Positions 9,663 to 18,111 of a DNA stretch of 64,000 bases are shown piece by piece (position 1 is the stretch's first letter; each line of letters opens with the position of its first letter). Where the stretch lies: the NCBI RefSeq assembly GCF_000775915.1, contig NZ_BBLT01000009.1, forward strand, positions 1 through 64,000, in the 5' to 3' direction. Below the pieces are notes generated by a model, which saw nothing but the letters and a program-made list of their open reading frames with translations, was not told where the DNA came from and searched no databases. This DNA is from Sporocytophaga myxococcoides. GTDB taxonomy: Bacteria; Bacteroidota; Bacteroidia; Cytophagales; Cytophagaceae. The position numbers were made by a program, and so were the translations under genes.

Positions 9663-10421
9663 CTAAAAAAGGTCATTTCTCCTTCCTTTATGCTGATATT
9701 CATATATTTTTTCTGCCATTTGATTAAACTCTTCAGCCAGCTCTCCTAACTCATCATTTCTTACTACAATAATCTTTTGTTTGAAGTTTCCCTTAGCTAT
9801 TTCTCTCATCTTCTCTTTAAGTTCTTCAATAGGATTGGCAATTAAGGCTGGTAATATAAAAAGTAAAGGTAAAATCCATATTACGGTAAGTACTTCAACA
9901 ATATAAATATATAAAAGCGCTTTCTTGTTCATACCTTTAGCTATATCATTCTTATGATTAATTGCTTCCATATTAATACTTAAAACGGCCACAAGATATT
10001 CCTTTATCTTTATATAGTGATCTATAAGTAGATGATTACTCTTATTTAGCTCAGAATTTTTATTCATTGCCTCCTTCTTAAAATCATGGTACATTTTCGA
10101 TAAATTTTCCACAATCTCCCTTTCTCCTTTTTCCGTAATATTGTTTTTCTCCGATAGCAAGTTTTTTTCAAACGATTTAAACAAGGCTTCTTCAGACTTA
10201 TTAGCTTTTATATTATTCTTCTCCCTTATATAAATTTCAAATATCTGGTCTATTGCTGCCATCATCTCTTTGGTATATTCAATAGAAGCACCGTTGTCTT
10301 GCAAAATTTTTCCTGAAGCTTCAGATGCCTTCATGAGAAAAATATTACAAACAATACCTTGAGCAAGTGTAAGAATTACCAAAACCCCTATTCCTATTGC
10401 GATTTTTGTTTTGATTTTCAT
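9663..10421 (-). CDS. Membrane sensor fragment: four-helix periplasmic domain plus HAMP, no kinase
   Basis: 252 residues. TM1 is at ~8-28, then a helical periplasmic sensor (~30-170) rich in Lys/Glu/Asn, TM2 at ~172-195, and a HAMP domain (~195-245; ANPIEELKEKMREIAKGNF, NDELGELAEEFNQMAEKI). The protein stops at KGRRNDLF right after HAMP. In Bacteroidota KinB/NtrY-like kinases this is where the PAS and HisKA domains would begin. Either it is a truncated histidine kinase or a stand-alone sensor that works through a partner. No kinase remnant was recognised in the 150 bases beyond the stop. It lies tail to tail with the hybrid kinase. Confidence 0.7.
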   Translation of the reverse strand: MKIKTKIAIGIGVLVILTLAQGIVCNIFLMKASEASGKILQDNGASIEYTKEMMAAIDQIFEIYIREKNNIKANKSEEALFKSFEKNLLSEKNNITEKGEREIVENLSKMYHDFKKEAMNKNSELNKSNHLLIDHYIKIKEYLVAVLSINMEAINHKNDIAKGMNKKALLYIYIVEVLTVIWILPLLFILPALIANPIEELKEKMREIAKGNFKQKIIVVRNDELGELAEEFNQMAEKIYEYQHKGRRNDLF

Positions 10422-10880
10422 AAACTAAAATCTCCTGAAAATGAAGAACCACTATTTTAAATAAAAGTTAGAATTTGCTAACCAACGGTAAGTTAAAATA
10501 CTTTTGCACAGATACATGGTTGACTTTTACCCATTTGTGTCTAAATTAATACCGTCTCTTCCCTCCTTAATTTACTCTTTTACTAAGCTCAGTACTTATA
10601 CTTAACATGACTATTTTTTCGATTCCTGGATTCATAAGAAAACAGCGTTAAAAAGATGAATTCATAATTTAAAACAGGTAATAATTCCTTTTTACCTATA
10701 AATACTATACACCATCCTTTAATTATATTTATTCTGATTTATCTTATAGCTCTATTATTTTTTATAGGCAAGAAATACAACGTTTTATAAAATATATGCC
10801 AAAAACGCCTAAAACTTCAATATATAAAACCCTCATACAGAAAGGGCGTATAAAATGTAAAATCAAATTATTATTATTTT
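10422..10880. other. 459-bp AT-rich intergenic region with one promoter-like site
   Basis: Divergent gap. A good match to the Bacteroidota promoter occurs on the plus strand: TTTG at 10474-10477, 21 bases, TACTTTTG at 10499-10506. It is ~370 bases ahead of the next plus-strand gene, so it would imply a long leader or a small RNA, or be chance. No coding-like ORF seen. Confidence 0.35.
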
Positions 10881-11498
10881 ATGATCAAAATTAACATCTA
10901 TTCTTTAATTTTTATTTGTTCTTTATTCGTTAGCCAGCTAGCTAAAGCACAAGTTTATGAAAAAGGTAATGTAATTGTAGACGCTTATTATGGAGGTCCT
11001 AATTTATATACCGGAGTTGTAAAAACTTTTTATAAGGCTGATCAGGCCTTAGGCAATTTTGCAGACTTAAAATATAAGTCTGTAGGTCCTGTAGGACTTA
11101 AATTTGAATATTTGGTAGGTGCTAAAATTGGCCTGGGTATTCATGCAAACTACGCCTTGACTGCAGTGGAAGGACAATCAGTTGACGGCAGTAAGACTTA
11201 TAGTTACGAAGCATCTTATTCAAGATTGAGAATTATGCCAACTTTGAATATCCACATGGGAAATTCTAAAAGGTTTGATCCATATTTTTCTTTTGGAGTC
11301 GGATATGCCAACCGTAAGTTTAAGGAAACAACCGATAATCCTAACATCCCGGAGATTTCAATTAAAAATGCATCTCCACTAGCTTTACGCGCTGAATTCG
11401 GTATGAGATATTTCTTCACAGATCATATCGGTCTTAATTTCCTTGTAGGTGTCGGAGGTGGCCCACTGGCAGGCGGAGGATTGTCCTTCAAATTTTAA
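10881..11498 (+). CDS. Small outer-membrane beta-barrel protein
   Basis: 205 residues. A signal peptide (cleavage near LAKAQ) is followed by alternating hydrophobic/polar strands with Gly/Tyr/Phe turns. The C-terminus GGGPLAGGGLSFKF ends in Phe, as is usual for barrels inserted by BAM. It resembles the OmpA/OmpW-type eight-strand porin-like families (outer membrane protein beta-barrel domain). No enzymatic motif was seen. It is a single-gene unit closed by a strong terminator. The cargo or role is unknown. Confidence 0.7.
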   Translation: MIKINIYSLIFICSLFVSQLAKAQVYEKGNVIVDAYYGGPNLYTGVVKTFYKADQALGNFADLKYKSVGPVGLKFEYLVGAKIGLGIHANYALTAVEGQSVDGSKTYSYEASYSRLRIMPTLNIHMGNSKRFDPYFSFGVGYANRKFKETTDNPNIPEISIKNASPLALRAEFGMRYFFTDHIGLNFLVGVGGGPLAGGGLSFKF

Positions 11499-11521
11499 TA
11501 AAAGTCATTAACTTTTACTGT

Positions 11522-11560
11522 AAATCCGGAAAAAGATCTTTTTCCGGATTTATTATTTTT
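11522..11560 (+). terminator. Rho-independent terminator
   Basis: A perfect 30-base palindrome (11522-11551; half AAATCCGGAAAAAG) followed by ATTATTTTTTT, 24 bases after the stop of the barrel gene. Confidence 0.85.
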
Positions 11561-11664
11561 TTACATATATTTTTACTGAGCAATAACTATGATGCTGGAA
11601 AATTTTTCTCATCTGTTTTTCCTTTAGACTAAAATCCAATTTCGAATAAATATTTTCATCTATC

Positions 11665-13893
11665 TTAATACTTCACAAACTTATATACTTTGTTTTGAAC
11701 TTTTGCTAAATACAATCCAGGTTTTAAATCATTGCCAAATTCAAGTTCTGTGACATTATAAAATGTATTAATTGTCTTACCTTCGGCATCTGTAATCTCT
11801 ATGTTCAAAGGAGCTGAAACCTGAATATGAAAGCTACTCGGACTTGGATTGGGATATATAACAATAGATTGAGCAGCACTTTCATTGTCAATAGAAGTAA
11901 CAACTTCCTCACAACTAGCTTTGCTTATATCAGCACTTACATATCCAATCTGATCTATATTTGCTAGTCCATCTGCTGTTGCGGAAGCAAGTTCAAGGAA
12001 ATGAGAACCGGAACTTAGATTTATAGTAAGATCTACAGCCTTATAAGTAGTAAATTCCCCAGTACTTGGAAAACTTATTGCGGAAGTTAAAGCATTGCCA
12101 TCAACTTTAATTGTAGCTGGTCTATCCGTAACGCCGCCATTTGCATATCTAAAACTAAAAGTTTTATTTCCAGAAGTGGTAGCATTAATAGAAAATAGAA
12201 TTCTTGTTCCGATTGCATTATCAACATTAATATATGCTGTTCCTTTAAAACCGGGATTTTTGGCTTCAAGAACCCCATCAAAATTACAGGCTTCATCTTC
12301 TGCTTCCCCTACTGATGAACAAGCTATTTTGCCTGTCGTTCCTCCTATGCATCGACTGCAAATATCGAAGGTTGCGGTTCCGTTTGCTATACCGTTGCAA
12401 TCTTTAACGCATGCTGATTTCCCTGTAGTGCCGCCAACGCAAATACCACAGTCATCTTTAAAGGCTGAACCTCCCGTAACTCCTGCACAATCTTTAACAC
12501 CATAGGTCGGAACAAAAGGGGTCCATCCATTAAAAAACCAATTCAGATCTCTGTACTGAGCTGCCTGACTTGCAGTAAGCTGTTTGGATTTAGGATTTCT
12601 TCCGGAAGTATTTATCAAAGCTCCCAATTCATTTACACTTTTGTATTCTGCGAAAATAATATTGGAAGCATCTATAGAACTGTTTAAGCTCCATCCTTCC
12701 ACTGGAATATGTGATCCCAGAGTGCAATTGAGGTAAACAATTTCAGCATAGGGATAATTCGCTCCTGCATCTCTACCCAAATAATGTATAGTTGTAGCTG
12801 AAGAGGTACGCGTAAGTTTGCAATCCGCAAAAGCATAACCATGAACTGAGTTATTGTTTCTGGCCATGACATTATAACCTCCATTATCATTGGCTCTGAT
12901 CTCACATGACTGGAAAAACACTGCTCCTGTTCCCCAGATAAAATCTACATCCCCTTCAAGCATACAGTCTTTAACATAGACTTTTCCATCCAGCAAAACA
13001 GTATCCTGATAACTGTAAAAATCACAGTTCGCAATTACAATCCTTGCTCCGCTTGCTTTTAATGCTTCTGCCTGGCTTCCCCCATTCGGAGTTGTATTGA
13101 TAAAAGTCAGACTTATCAGATTGATATCATCGCCTTGAATATTCACTACAGATCTCCAGTGTGTACTTGCGTTTAAATTAGAGTTATTATAACCTTTGAT
13201 GATTACTCCCGTTTTGCTTTCTCCTTCTATAGTATATTTATTTTTACCCTTGATATAAGCTAGTCCAATATAGGTTCCGTTTTTTACCAATATTTTAGCA
13301 TTGGCATTACCTGTAGGCAGGAAATTCAAAACTCCCTGAAGCGTTGCAAAGTCCCCGGTTCCATCGGCTGATACAGTGTATTCTAAATCTGCAGCAGGTT
13401 TTGATCTTGTTGTAAAACTCCAGTTGTTTGCAGTGATCCCATTGAAGCCGAGTGAGGAAGCATTTGAGAATATAGATTTTTCGACAGTTATATAATAGCC
13501 GGTGCTAAAGTCCATAGCATTGCTTGAGAACCGGATATAGACAGACTTACCATCAACAGTCACTGGAATAACTCTTATGGTTGTTCCATTAAGCGTCTCT
13601 GTCCAGGGCCAGGTTATAGACATGGGCATTCCTGTAGGCATTTTCGAAAGGTCAATTGTTTCTACTATTGCGCCATTTGATTTATACAAACTTATTTTGC
13701 CTGAACTTTGCAAGGTAGGTGTAGCAGAAAAGGTGACCTTAAACTGCATATCATTGCTCACATTTACCGAATTATCGACAGGAATCAGTGTTTGTGCAGT
13801 ATTGCTGATTGTTAAATTAAAAAAAAGTCCCAGAATCAAAACTAACTTCACTCTCCTAAGTTGGATGTGCTCTCTGTTTCTTAAATGTTGCAT
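11665..13893 (-). CDS. Pectinesterase (CE8) with Cys-rich linker, CBM35-like module and T9SS tail
   Basis: 742 residues. After a signal peptide (cleavage near SNTAQ) comes an Ig-like Big_5-type domain (~36-163), then a right-handed beta-helix pectin methylesterase domain (~170-460). The CE8 residues are visible: Q274 in SQAEAL, Q296/D297 in YQDTV, nucleophile D317 in GDVDFIWG and R374 in YLGRDAG. A linker (~470-545) has three DC-x-G-V/I-x-G-G-T/S-A units spaced by CGICVGGTTG-like segments. Residues ~545-665 resemble a family 35 carbohydrate-binding module. The last ~70 residues are a T9SS type A sorting domain (YPNPSPSSFHI ... GLYLAKV ... FVKY). It should remove methyl esters from homogalacturonan outside the cell. 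No pectate lyase lies next to it. Confidence 0.92.
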   Translation of the reverse strand: MQHLRNREHIQLRRVKLVLILGLFFNLTISNTAQTLIPVDNSVNVSNDMQFKVTFSATPTLQSSGKISLYKSNGAIVETIDLSKMPTGMPMSITWPWTETLNGTTIRVIPVTVDGKSVYIRFSSNAMDFSTGYYITVEKSIFSNASSLGFNGITANNWSFTTRSKPAADLEYTVSADGTGDFATLQGVLNFLPTGNANAKILVKNGTYIGLAYIKGKNKYTIEGESKTGVIIKGYNNSNLNASTHWRSVVNIQGDDINLISLTFINTTPNGGSQAEALKASGARIVIANCDFYSYQDTVLLDGKVYVKDCMLEGDVDFIWGTGAVFFQSCEIRANDNGGYNVMARNNNSVHGYAFADCKLTRTSSATTIHYLGRDAGANYPYAEIVYLNCTLGSHIPVEGWSLNSSIDASNIIFAEYKSVNELGALINTSGRNPKSKQLTASQAAQYRDLNWFFNGWTPFVPTYGVKDCAGVTGGSAFKDDCGICVGGTTGKSACVKDCNGIANGTATFDICSRCIGGTTGKIACSSVGEAEDEACNFDGVLEAKNPGFKGTAYINVDNAIGTRILFSINATTSGNKTFSFRYANGGVTDRPATIKVDGNALTSAISFPSTGEFTTYKAVDLTINLSSGSHFLELASATADGLANIDQIGYVSADISKASCEEVVTSIDNESAAQSIVIYPNPSPSSFHIQVSAPLNIEITDAEGKTINTFYNVTELEFGNDLKPGLYLAKVQNKVYKFVKY

Positions 13894-14204
13894 TTAAAAT
13901 ATTTTTTTCATACCAAAGTATTTTCAGGAAGAATACATCAGCCAAATCGAAAAGTAACACTTTGACAAAAAATATTTGAAATAATTTAAGCGTGATTATC
14001 TAAGTATCTGAATCAGGATTTACCGGATTTAAAAATTGATAAAAATTAACAGGAATTCCCTAAATTAAATCTTTAGATATTTTAATTTTGGTTCCACTCA
14101 ACTGCATTATCTCTTCCATTTTTAGCTTTTCCTTAAATCAGAAATATCATCAAAATGAAGATAGAAAGCCCTTCTGGTTTTGTTATAAATCAAAAGAGAA
14201 AAAT

Positions 14205-14522
14205 ATGAAAGCCTGGAAAGAAGAATCTCATTTATTAAAAAATGAAAAATTCAGTAAAGGAATTGGCAAAGACCTTGAAGCCAAACTAAACAAGCGGTAT
14301 ACGCCTTCATCGAGGACTGATGATGTATTTCGTGGAAATGATATAACTTTTTTCACCAATGAATACGGTGAACCAGTTACTTTATTTATCGGTTCCAGAA
14401 GAGACGACGGGAATATTGTTGGCGAATGCTATGTGAGAAGAATAAAAGAACGAGACGAAACAAAAATTATAAAGAGCCACTGGGATAATAAAGGAAAAAT
14501 TAAAGGGAATATGAGGAGGTAA
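14205..14522 (+). CDS. Conserved-looking hypothetical protein, 105 residues
   Basis: The frame is open from a TTG at 14088, but the ATG at 14205 (MKAWKEESHLL) gives a protein without the low-complexity leader and is preferred. The product is small, basic and rich in Lys/Arg/Asp, with ITFFTNEYGEPVTLFIGSRRDDGNIVGECYVRRI suggesting a short beta-rich fold. No signal peptide or membrane segment. I do not recognise a family. Its composition is coding-like, so it is probably real. Confidence 0.55.
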   Translation: MKAWKEESHLLKNEKFSKGIGKDLEAKLNKRYTPSSRTDDVFRGNDITFFTNEYGEPVTLFIGSRRDDGNIVGECYVRRIKERDETKIIKSHWDNKGKIKGNMRR

Positions 14523-14722
14523 TGACATTTAATAAATTTATCCTGATTGAAATAATCCTCAACTTAATTCTTCTTTTTGAATTTCCTTTTTCCTCGAAAT
14601 CATCTGTAATTATCAGTATTGATCCAGAGTAAAAAAACGGGGAGAATTTAATACTTCTCCCTGTTTGAAAAAAAGAGTCTGACAAAATTAAGTATGATCA
14701 ACATTTCCTTATTAATCAATAA

Positions 14723-14757
14723 ACTTTCAACTTTTGACTTTAAGCTTTCAACTTTTT
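14723..14757. repeat. Degenerate 7-nt repeat across the 3' end of the adjacent gene
   Basis: Five head-to-tail heptamers (ACTTTCA, ACTTTTG, ACTTTAA, GCTTTCA, ACTTTTT). On the minus strand they read AAAGTTG/AAAGCTT-type units. The stop codon of the minus-strand gene (14740-14742) lies inside, so its last residues KKLKA come from the repeat. The same repeat family occurs at 50287-50448. Confidence 0.6.
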
Positions 14758-15672
14758 TATCTGCCAATTTAACGTCACACACCAAATTGGACCTAAATAA
14801 TTGCTTTTAGCTCCAAACTCCATTAAGTACCTAAATGTAAGTCCGCCTTTAAATACGACCAACTCAGGCCCTAGTCCATAAATATGAGCATATGGACCAT
14901 CGATAGGTCCTAAGTCAGAATTAAACTTTGTTTTTACTGTTATCCACTGTGCAAATCCAGCCACTCCGAGCCAACCACTTAATAGCTTGTCCGGATTGCC
15001 ATAGTTAGTTCCCAGACCACCCTGTAATGTCAGAGGCCAACCGGTTCGATAAGAAACACCCCTCTTTTTACTATTGATGTCGTAATTAGCTTCTATTGCA
15101 AAATGAATACTTTTTTTGTGGTTCAGATAAATTGTTGTACCTAAATTGATCTCCTGTGTCCACATACCCAAGCCATAATTGTGTTGACCTAGCCAGACCC
15201 ACTTACCTGTAGGAAGGTAAACAGCATACCCGGCAATAAAGTCTGCCCTTGATGTTTTCCAGCCAAGACTGATGGGCTGTATGTAAGTAGAAGTTATCCC
15301 ATAAGGATAAGATTTACTTGCACCGATAATATTGGGAATTTCGAGTCGGGAATTACAGATAGCTCCTGTCACAGAAAAACTGTAATTTCCACCAAGTATT
15401 TTCTTCCTTGTAGCAACAACTAAACTCAAAGCAGGAGCTTTTAAAAGTAACACGTCACCATTGGGAAAAAAATGTGTTTTACCGTTTCTGTCAGCAACTT
15501 TTTTAACATTCATTCCCCATCCAAAAGCCACTGCATAAATACCAGGATCGGATTGACTACCACACATAAGTCCGGCAAAACCTGGCAAAAAATTTTGCTG
15601 GCCTTTAGCTGAAGATTTGAATTCGAAAACCAATACACTAATAATAAAAACGGTTCTTAAAACCTTTCTCAT
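14740..15672 (-). CDS. Outer-membrane channel, phenol-degradation MetA/SphA-like family
   Basis: 310 residues with a signal peptide (cleavage near SSAKGQQ). The mature part begins NFLPGFAGLMCGSQSDPGIYAVAFGWGM and contains repeated amphipathic strands ending at aromatic residues. FIAGYAVYLPTGKW and WTQEINLGTTIYLN fit the 'MetA-pathway of phenol degradation' outer-membrane family of putative small-hydrophobic-substrate channels. No neighbouring catabolic genes support a particular substrate. The C-terminus (WQIKKLKA) runs into a 7-nt repeat array and may have been altered by it. Confidence 0.7.
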   Translation of the reverse strand: MRKVLRTVFIISVLVFEFKSSAKGQQNFLPGFAGLMCGSQSDPGIYAVAFGWGMNVKKVADRNGKTHFFPNGDVLLLKAPALSLVVATRKKILGGNYSFSVTGAICNSRLEIPNIIGASKSYPYGITSTYIQPISLGWKTSRADFIAGYAVYLPTGKWVWLGQHNYGLGMWTQEINLGTTIYLNHKKSIHFAIEANYDINSKKRGVSYRTGWPLTLQGGLGTNYGNPDKLLSGWLGVAGFAQWITVKTKFNSDLGPIDGPYAHIYGLGPELVVFKGGLTFRYLMEFGAKSNYLGPIWCVTLNWQIKKLKA

Positions 15673-16075
15673 GCATGTTGCAAACCATCAGAACAGAGTA
15701 TTGTTATGTTATCTATATTTAAAACAGTAGCAGTACTCCCCCTGCCAAACACCCTTTAACACTATAACAGTCAGTATATTACCATTTACATTTTCTTTTA
15801 TTTTTTTATATCTAAATAAAACCTATCATGATTCTTTACATGGTTATAAGTGCTGAAGGAATCCATGACATCAATAGCCCGATTAAGGAAGACATAGCCT
15901 CTTGTTACCAACTATGATTTGTATTCTTGAAAAAGGCGCTACAAACTTTCTGTACAGTACTTTTTTGTCTGATTACATGTTAATATGTTGCATCTTTCTT
16001 ACTTTAGTTATCCTTATTATTAAATTATTCAAAATATTTTAAATGTATAGTAACATATTTACATAAATTTTCTCA
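15673..16075. other. 403-bp divergent intergenic region
   Basis: AT-rich spacer between the barrel gene (-) and alkA (+). I see no ORF, no clear TAnnTTTG promoter and no strong hairpin. Confidence 0.5.
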
Positions 16076-16981
16076 ATGATAAATAAGAATAACATCATAA
16101 CAATTAAAAAACCTCCCCATTTCAGTTTCACAGAGTGTCTTTGGTTTCTGGATCGTAATTATGATGATTGTGCTCATTCTGTAAAGCAGGATGCCGTTTG
16201 GAAGGCTTTAAAACTAGGAGAAGATCTTTATCTTCTCAGAATTTATGAAAAAGATAAATTCTTAAACATTGAAGTTCTTGTTGGGTCAGTAAATGTTAAA
16301 AGTAAAAAGCTTATAGAAGCTTTTGTAATTGAATGGTTTGATTTAAATAATGATCTTGAGTCCTTTTACAGTGCACTTAAAAAAGACAAACAGCTGGCTT
16401 ATATGTATAAAGACTTTTACGGTCTTCGTCTTATGGGGATTACAGATTTATTTGAATCTCTTTGCTGGTGCATCATCGGTCAGCAGATCAATCTCTCTTT
16501 TGCATATAAATTAAAACGAAGATTGGTAGAGCAGTATGGAACAAAGATGGAATATCAAGGATCATTATTTTATATTTTTCCAGATTTCAAAATACTTGCA
16601 GGTGCTTCGACAGATGAATTAAAAGAGATGCAATTTTCTACAGCAAAGGCTTCCTATTTAATCAGTATAGCCAAAGCCTTTTCTGAAGGAAAGCTGAGTA
16701 AAAATATCCTTCGGACATTACCTGATATGGAGAGCAGACATAAGCTCCTGACAAGCTTTCGTGGAATAGGCACATGGACAGCAAATTACGTGCTTATGAA
16801 AACAATCAGAGATCCGAACTGCATCCCTCATGGAGATGCAGGATTACTTAAAGCCTTTATAAATCACAATATTATAGAGGATAAAAAGGATTCTAAAAAT
16901 ATCAAACTCTTTTTCGAAAGGTATAAAAACATGGAAAGTTATATCGTTATCTATCTGTGGAGAAGTTTGGCTATCCAATAA
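16076..16981 (+). CDS. alkA: DNA-3-methyladenine glycosylase II (AlkA family)
   Basis: 301 residues. The N-terminal half (~1-110) is the AlkA TBP-like domain. The C-terminal half is the helix-hairpin-helix GPD fold: LFESLCWCIIGQQIN (~126-139), hairpin FRGIGTWTANYVL (228-240) and catalytic D254 in PHGDAG. There is no C-terminal FeS cluster of the MutY/Nth type. It should excise alkylated bases (3-methyladenine and others) and leave an abasic site. It lies 76 bases ahead of an AraC-methyltransferase fusion gene on the same strand, a pair typical of the adaptive response to alkylation. Confidence 0.88.
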   Translation: MINKNNIITIKKPPHFSFTECLWFLDRNYDDCAHSVKQDAVWKALKLGEDLYLLRIYEKDKFLNIEVLVGSVNVKSKKLIEAFVIEWFDLNNDLESFYSALKKDKQLAYMYKDFYGLRLMGITDLFESLCWCIIGQQINLSFAYKLKRRLVEQYGTKMEYQGSLFYIFPDFKILAGASTDELKEMQFSTAKASYLISIAKAFSEGKLSKNILRTLPDMESRHKLLTSFRGIGTWTANYVLMKTIRDPNCIPHGDAGLLKAFINHNIIEDKKDSKNIKLFFERYKNMESYIVIYLWRSLAIQ

Positions 16982-17057
16982 ATTCAGCAAGATTCAGATT
17001 GAAATATGCCAATTAATATTTCATATTTACTGTTCATTTACGAAGTAGATTTAAATT

Positions 17058-17906
17058 ATGGACAACAATAACTTTGATTTTGACAGAATAGCCAAAGCAA
17101 TAGATTTCATCTCAAAAAATATAAAAAAACAACCTTCACTGGAAGAGGTTGCTGAAGCAGTCCATTTAAGTCCTTATCATTTCCAGCGTATGTTTACAGA
17201 ATGGGCTGGAGTTAGTCCTAAAAAATTTCTACAGTTTCTTACTATCGAGTATGCTAAAAAAGTACTTGAAAAATCTCCTTCAAAAACATTAGCAGAAGCA
17301 GCAGAACTAACAGGTTTGTCAACAACCAGTCGCCTTCATGATCTTTTTGTAAACATAGAGGGAATGACTCCCGGAGAATATAAAAATGGAGGTGAAAATC
17401 TAACAATCAGATATAGTATAAGAAATAGCCAGTTTGGGGATTATTTGATTGCTTCCACAGGCAAAGGTATTAGTAACCTTTTTTTCTTTGACGGTGAAGA
17501 AAAAAAAGTGGTAGAAGAGCTGAAAGCTTCATGGACTAATGCTTCAATTATAGAAGATGTGGATGAGGATCAGACAAAAGTAGCACGCTTTTTTGCCAAC
17601 GATTTTAATGACTCAGAAAAAATAAAGCTTCACTTAAAAGGTACAGCGTTTCAAATAAAAGTCTGGGAAGCATTATTAAAAATACCTCAAGGAGCCCTTA
17701 CCTCCTATGGGCAAATAGCGGGAAGCATTAATCAAGCCAATGCTTCAAGAGCTGTAGGAACAGCCATTGGTAGTAATCCTGTAGGTTTTATAATTCCTTG
17801 TCATAGAGTAATCAAAAATGTGGGTGGTATTGGAGAATTTCGTTGGGGAAGTCAGAGGAAAAAAGCTATGATTGGTTGGGAAGCTAGCCAACTGCCACCA
17901 TATTAG
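17058..17906 (+). CDS. AraC regulator fused to O6-methylguanine-DNA methyltransferase (Ada without its N-terminal sensor)
   Basis: 282 residues. Residues ~10-110 form an AraC-type double helix-turn-helix (IKKQPSLEEVAEAVHLSPYHFQRMF; second HTH LAEAAELTGLSTTSRLHDLF). Residues ~125-200 are the MGMT N-terminal ribonuclease-like domain. Residues ~195-280 are the catalytic domain with acceptor Cys C248 in IPCHRV and the arginine-finger helix ASRAVGTAIGSNP. The first ~80 residues of E. coli Ada (Zn domain with the methylphosphotriester-accepting Cys) are absent, so activation by phosphotriester transfer is not possible. Repair activity should be intact. Likely cotranscribed with alkA. Confidence 0.9.
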   Translation: MDNNNFDFDRIAKAIDFISKNIKKQPSLEEVAEAVHLSPYHFQRMFTEWAGVSPKKFLQFLTIEYAKKVLEKSPSKTLAEAAELTGLSTTSRLHDLFVNIEGMTPGEYKNGGENLTIRYSIRNSQFGDYLIASTGKGISNLFFFDGEEKKVVEELKASWTNASIIEDVDEDQTKVARFFANDFNDSEKIKLHLKGTAFQIKVWEALLKIPQGALTSYGQIAGSINQANASRAVGTAIGSNPVGFIIPCHRVIKNVGGIGEFRWGSQRKKAMIGWEASQLPPY

Positions 17907-18111
17907 AAGAGCATAATCCTTTCCTTCTCTTCGATATAATTGTTATTTATTGTAAATGATGCTTAGAAGCACGACGGAATGTAGAAAAAATACAAACCTT
18001 CAATCAGCTCATATCTGAAAGAAATGACTAACTTCATTTAACTACTGGATTTTTTTCAGTGTTAATCATCAATGAACTTTTAATCTAAAGTAGTGTAAAG
18101 GTTAGAATTTT

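Noticed and set aside
12095-12505. 136-residue plus-strand ORF antisense to the pectinesterase
   Set aside because: Explained as the shadow of a real gene with strong domain matches on the other strand.
14088-14204. 39-residue N-terminal extension of the 105-residue protein
   Set aside because: Begins with TTG and encodes a low-complexity, non-conserved-looking stretch; the ATG at 14205 is better.
15820-15870. Imperfect inverted repeat (TCATGATTC / GAATCCATGA) upstream of alkA
   Set aside because: Several mismatches and no link to a promoter; too weak to call an operator.
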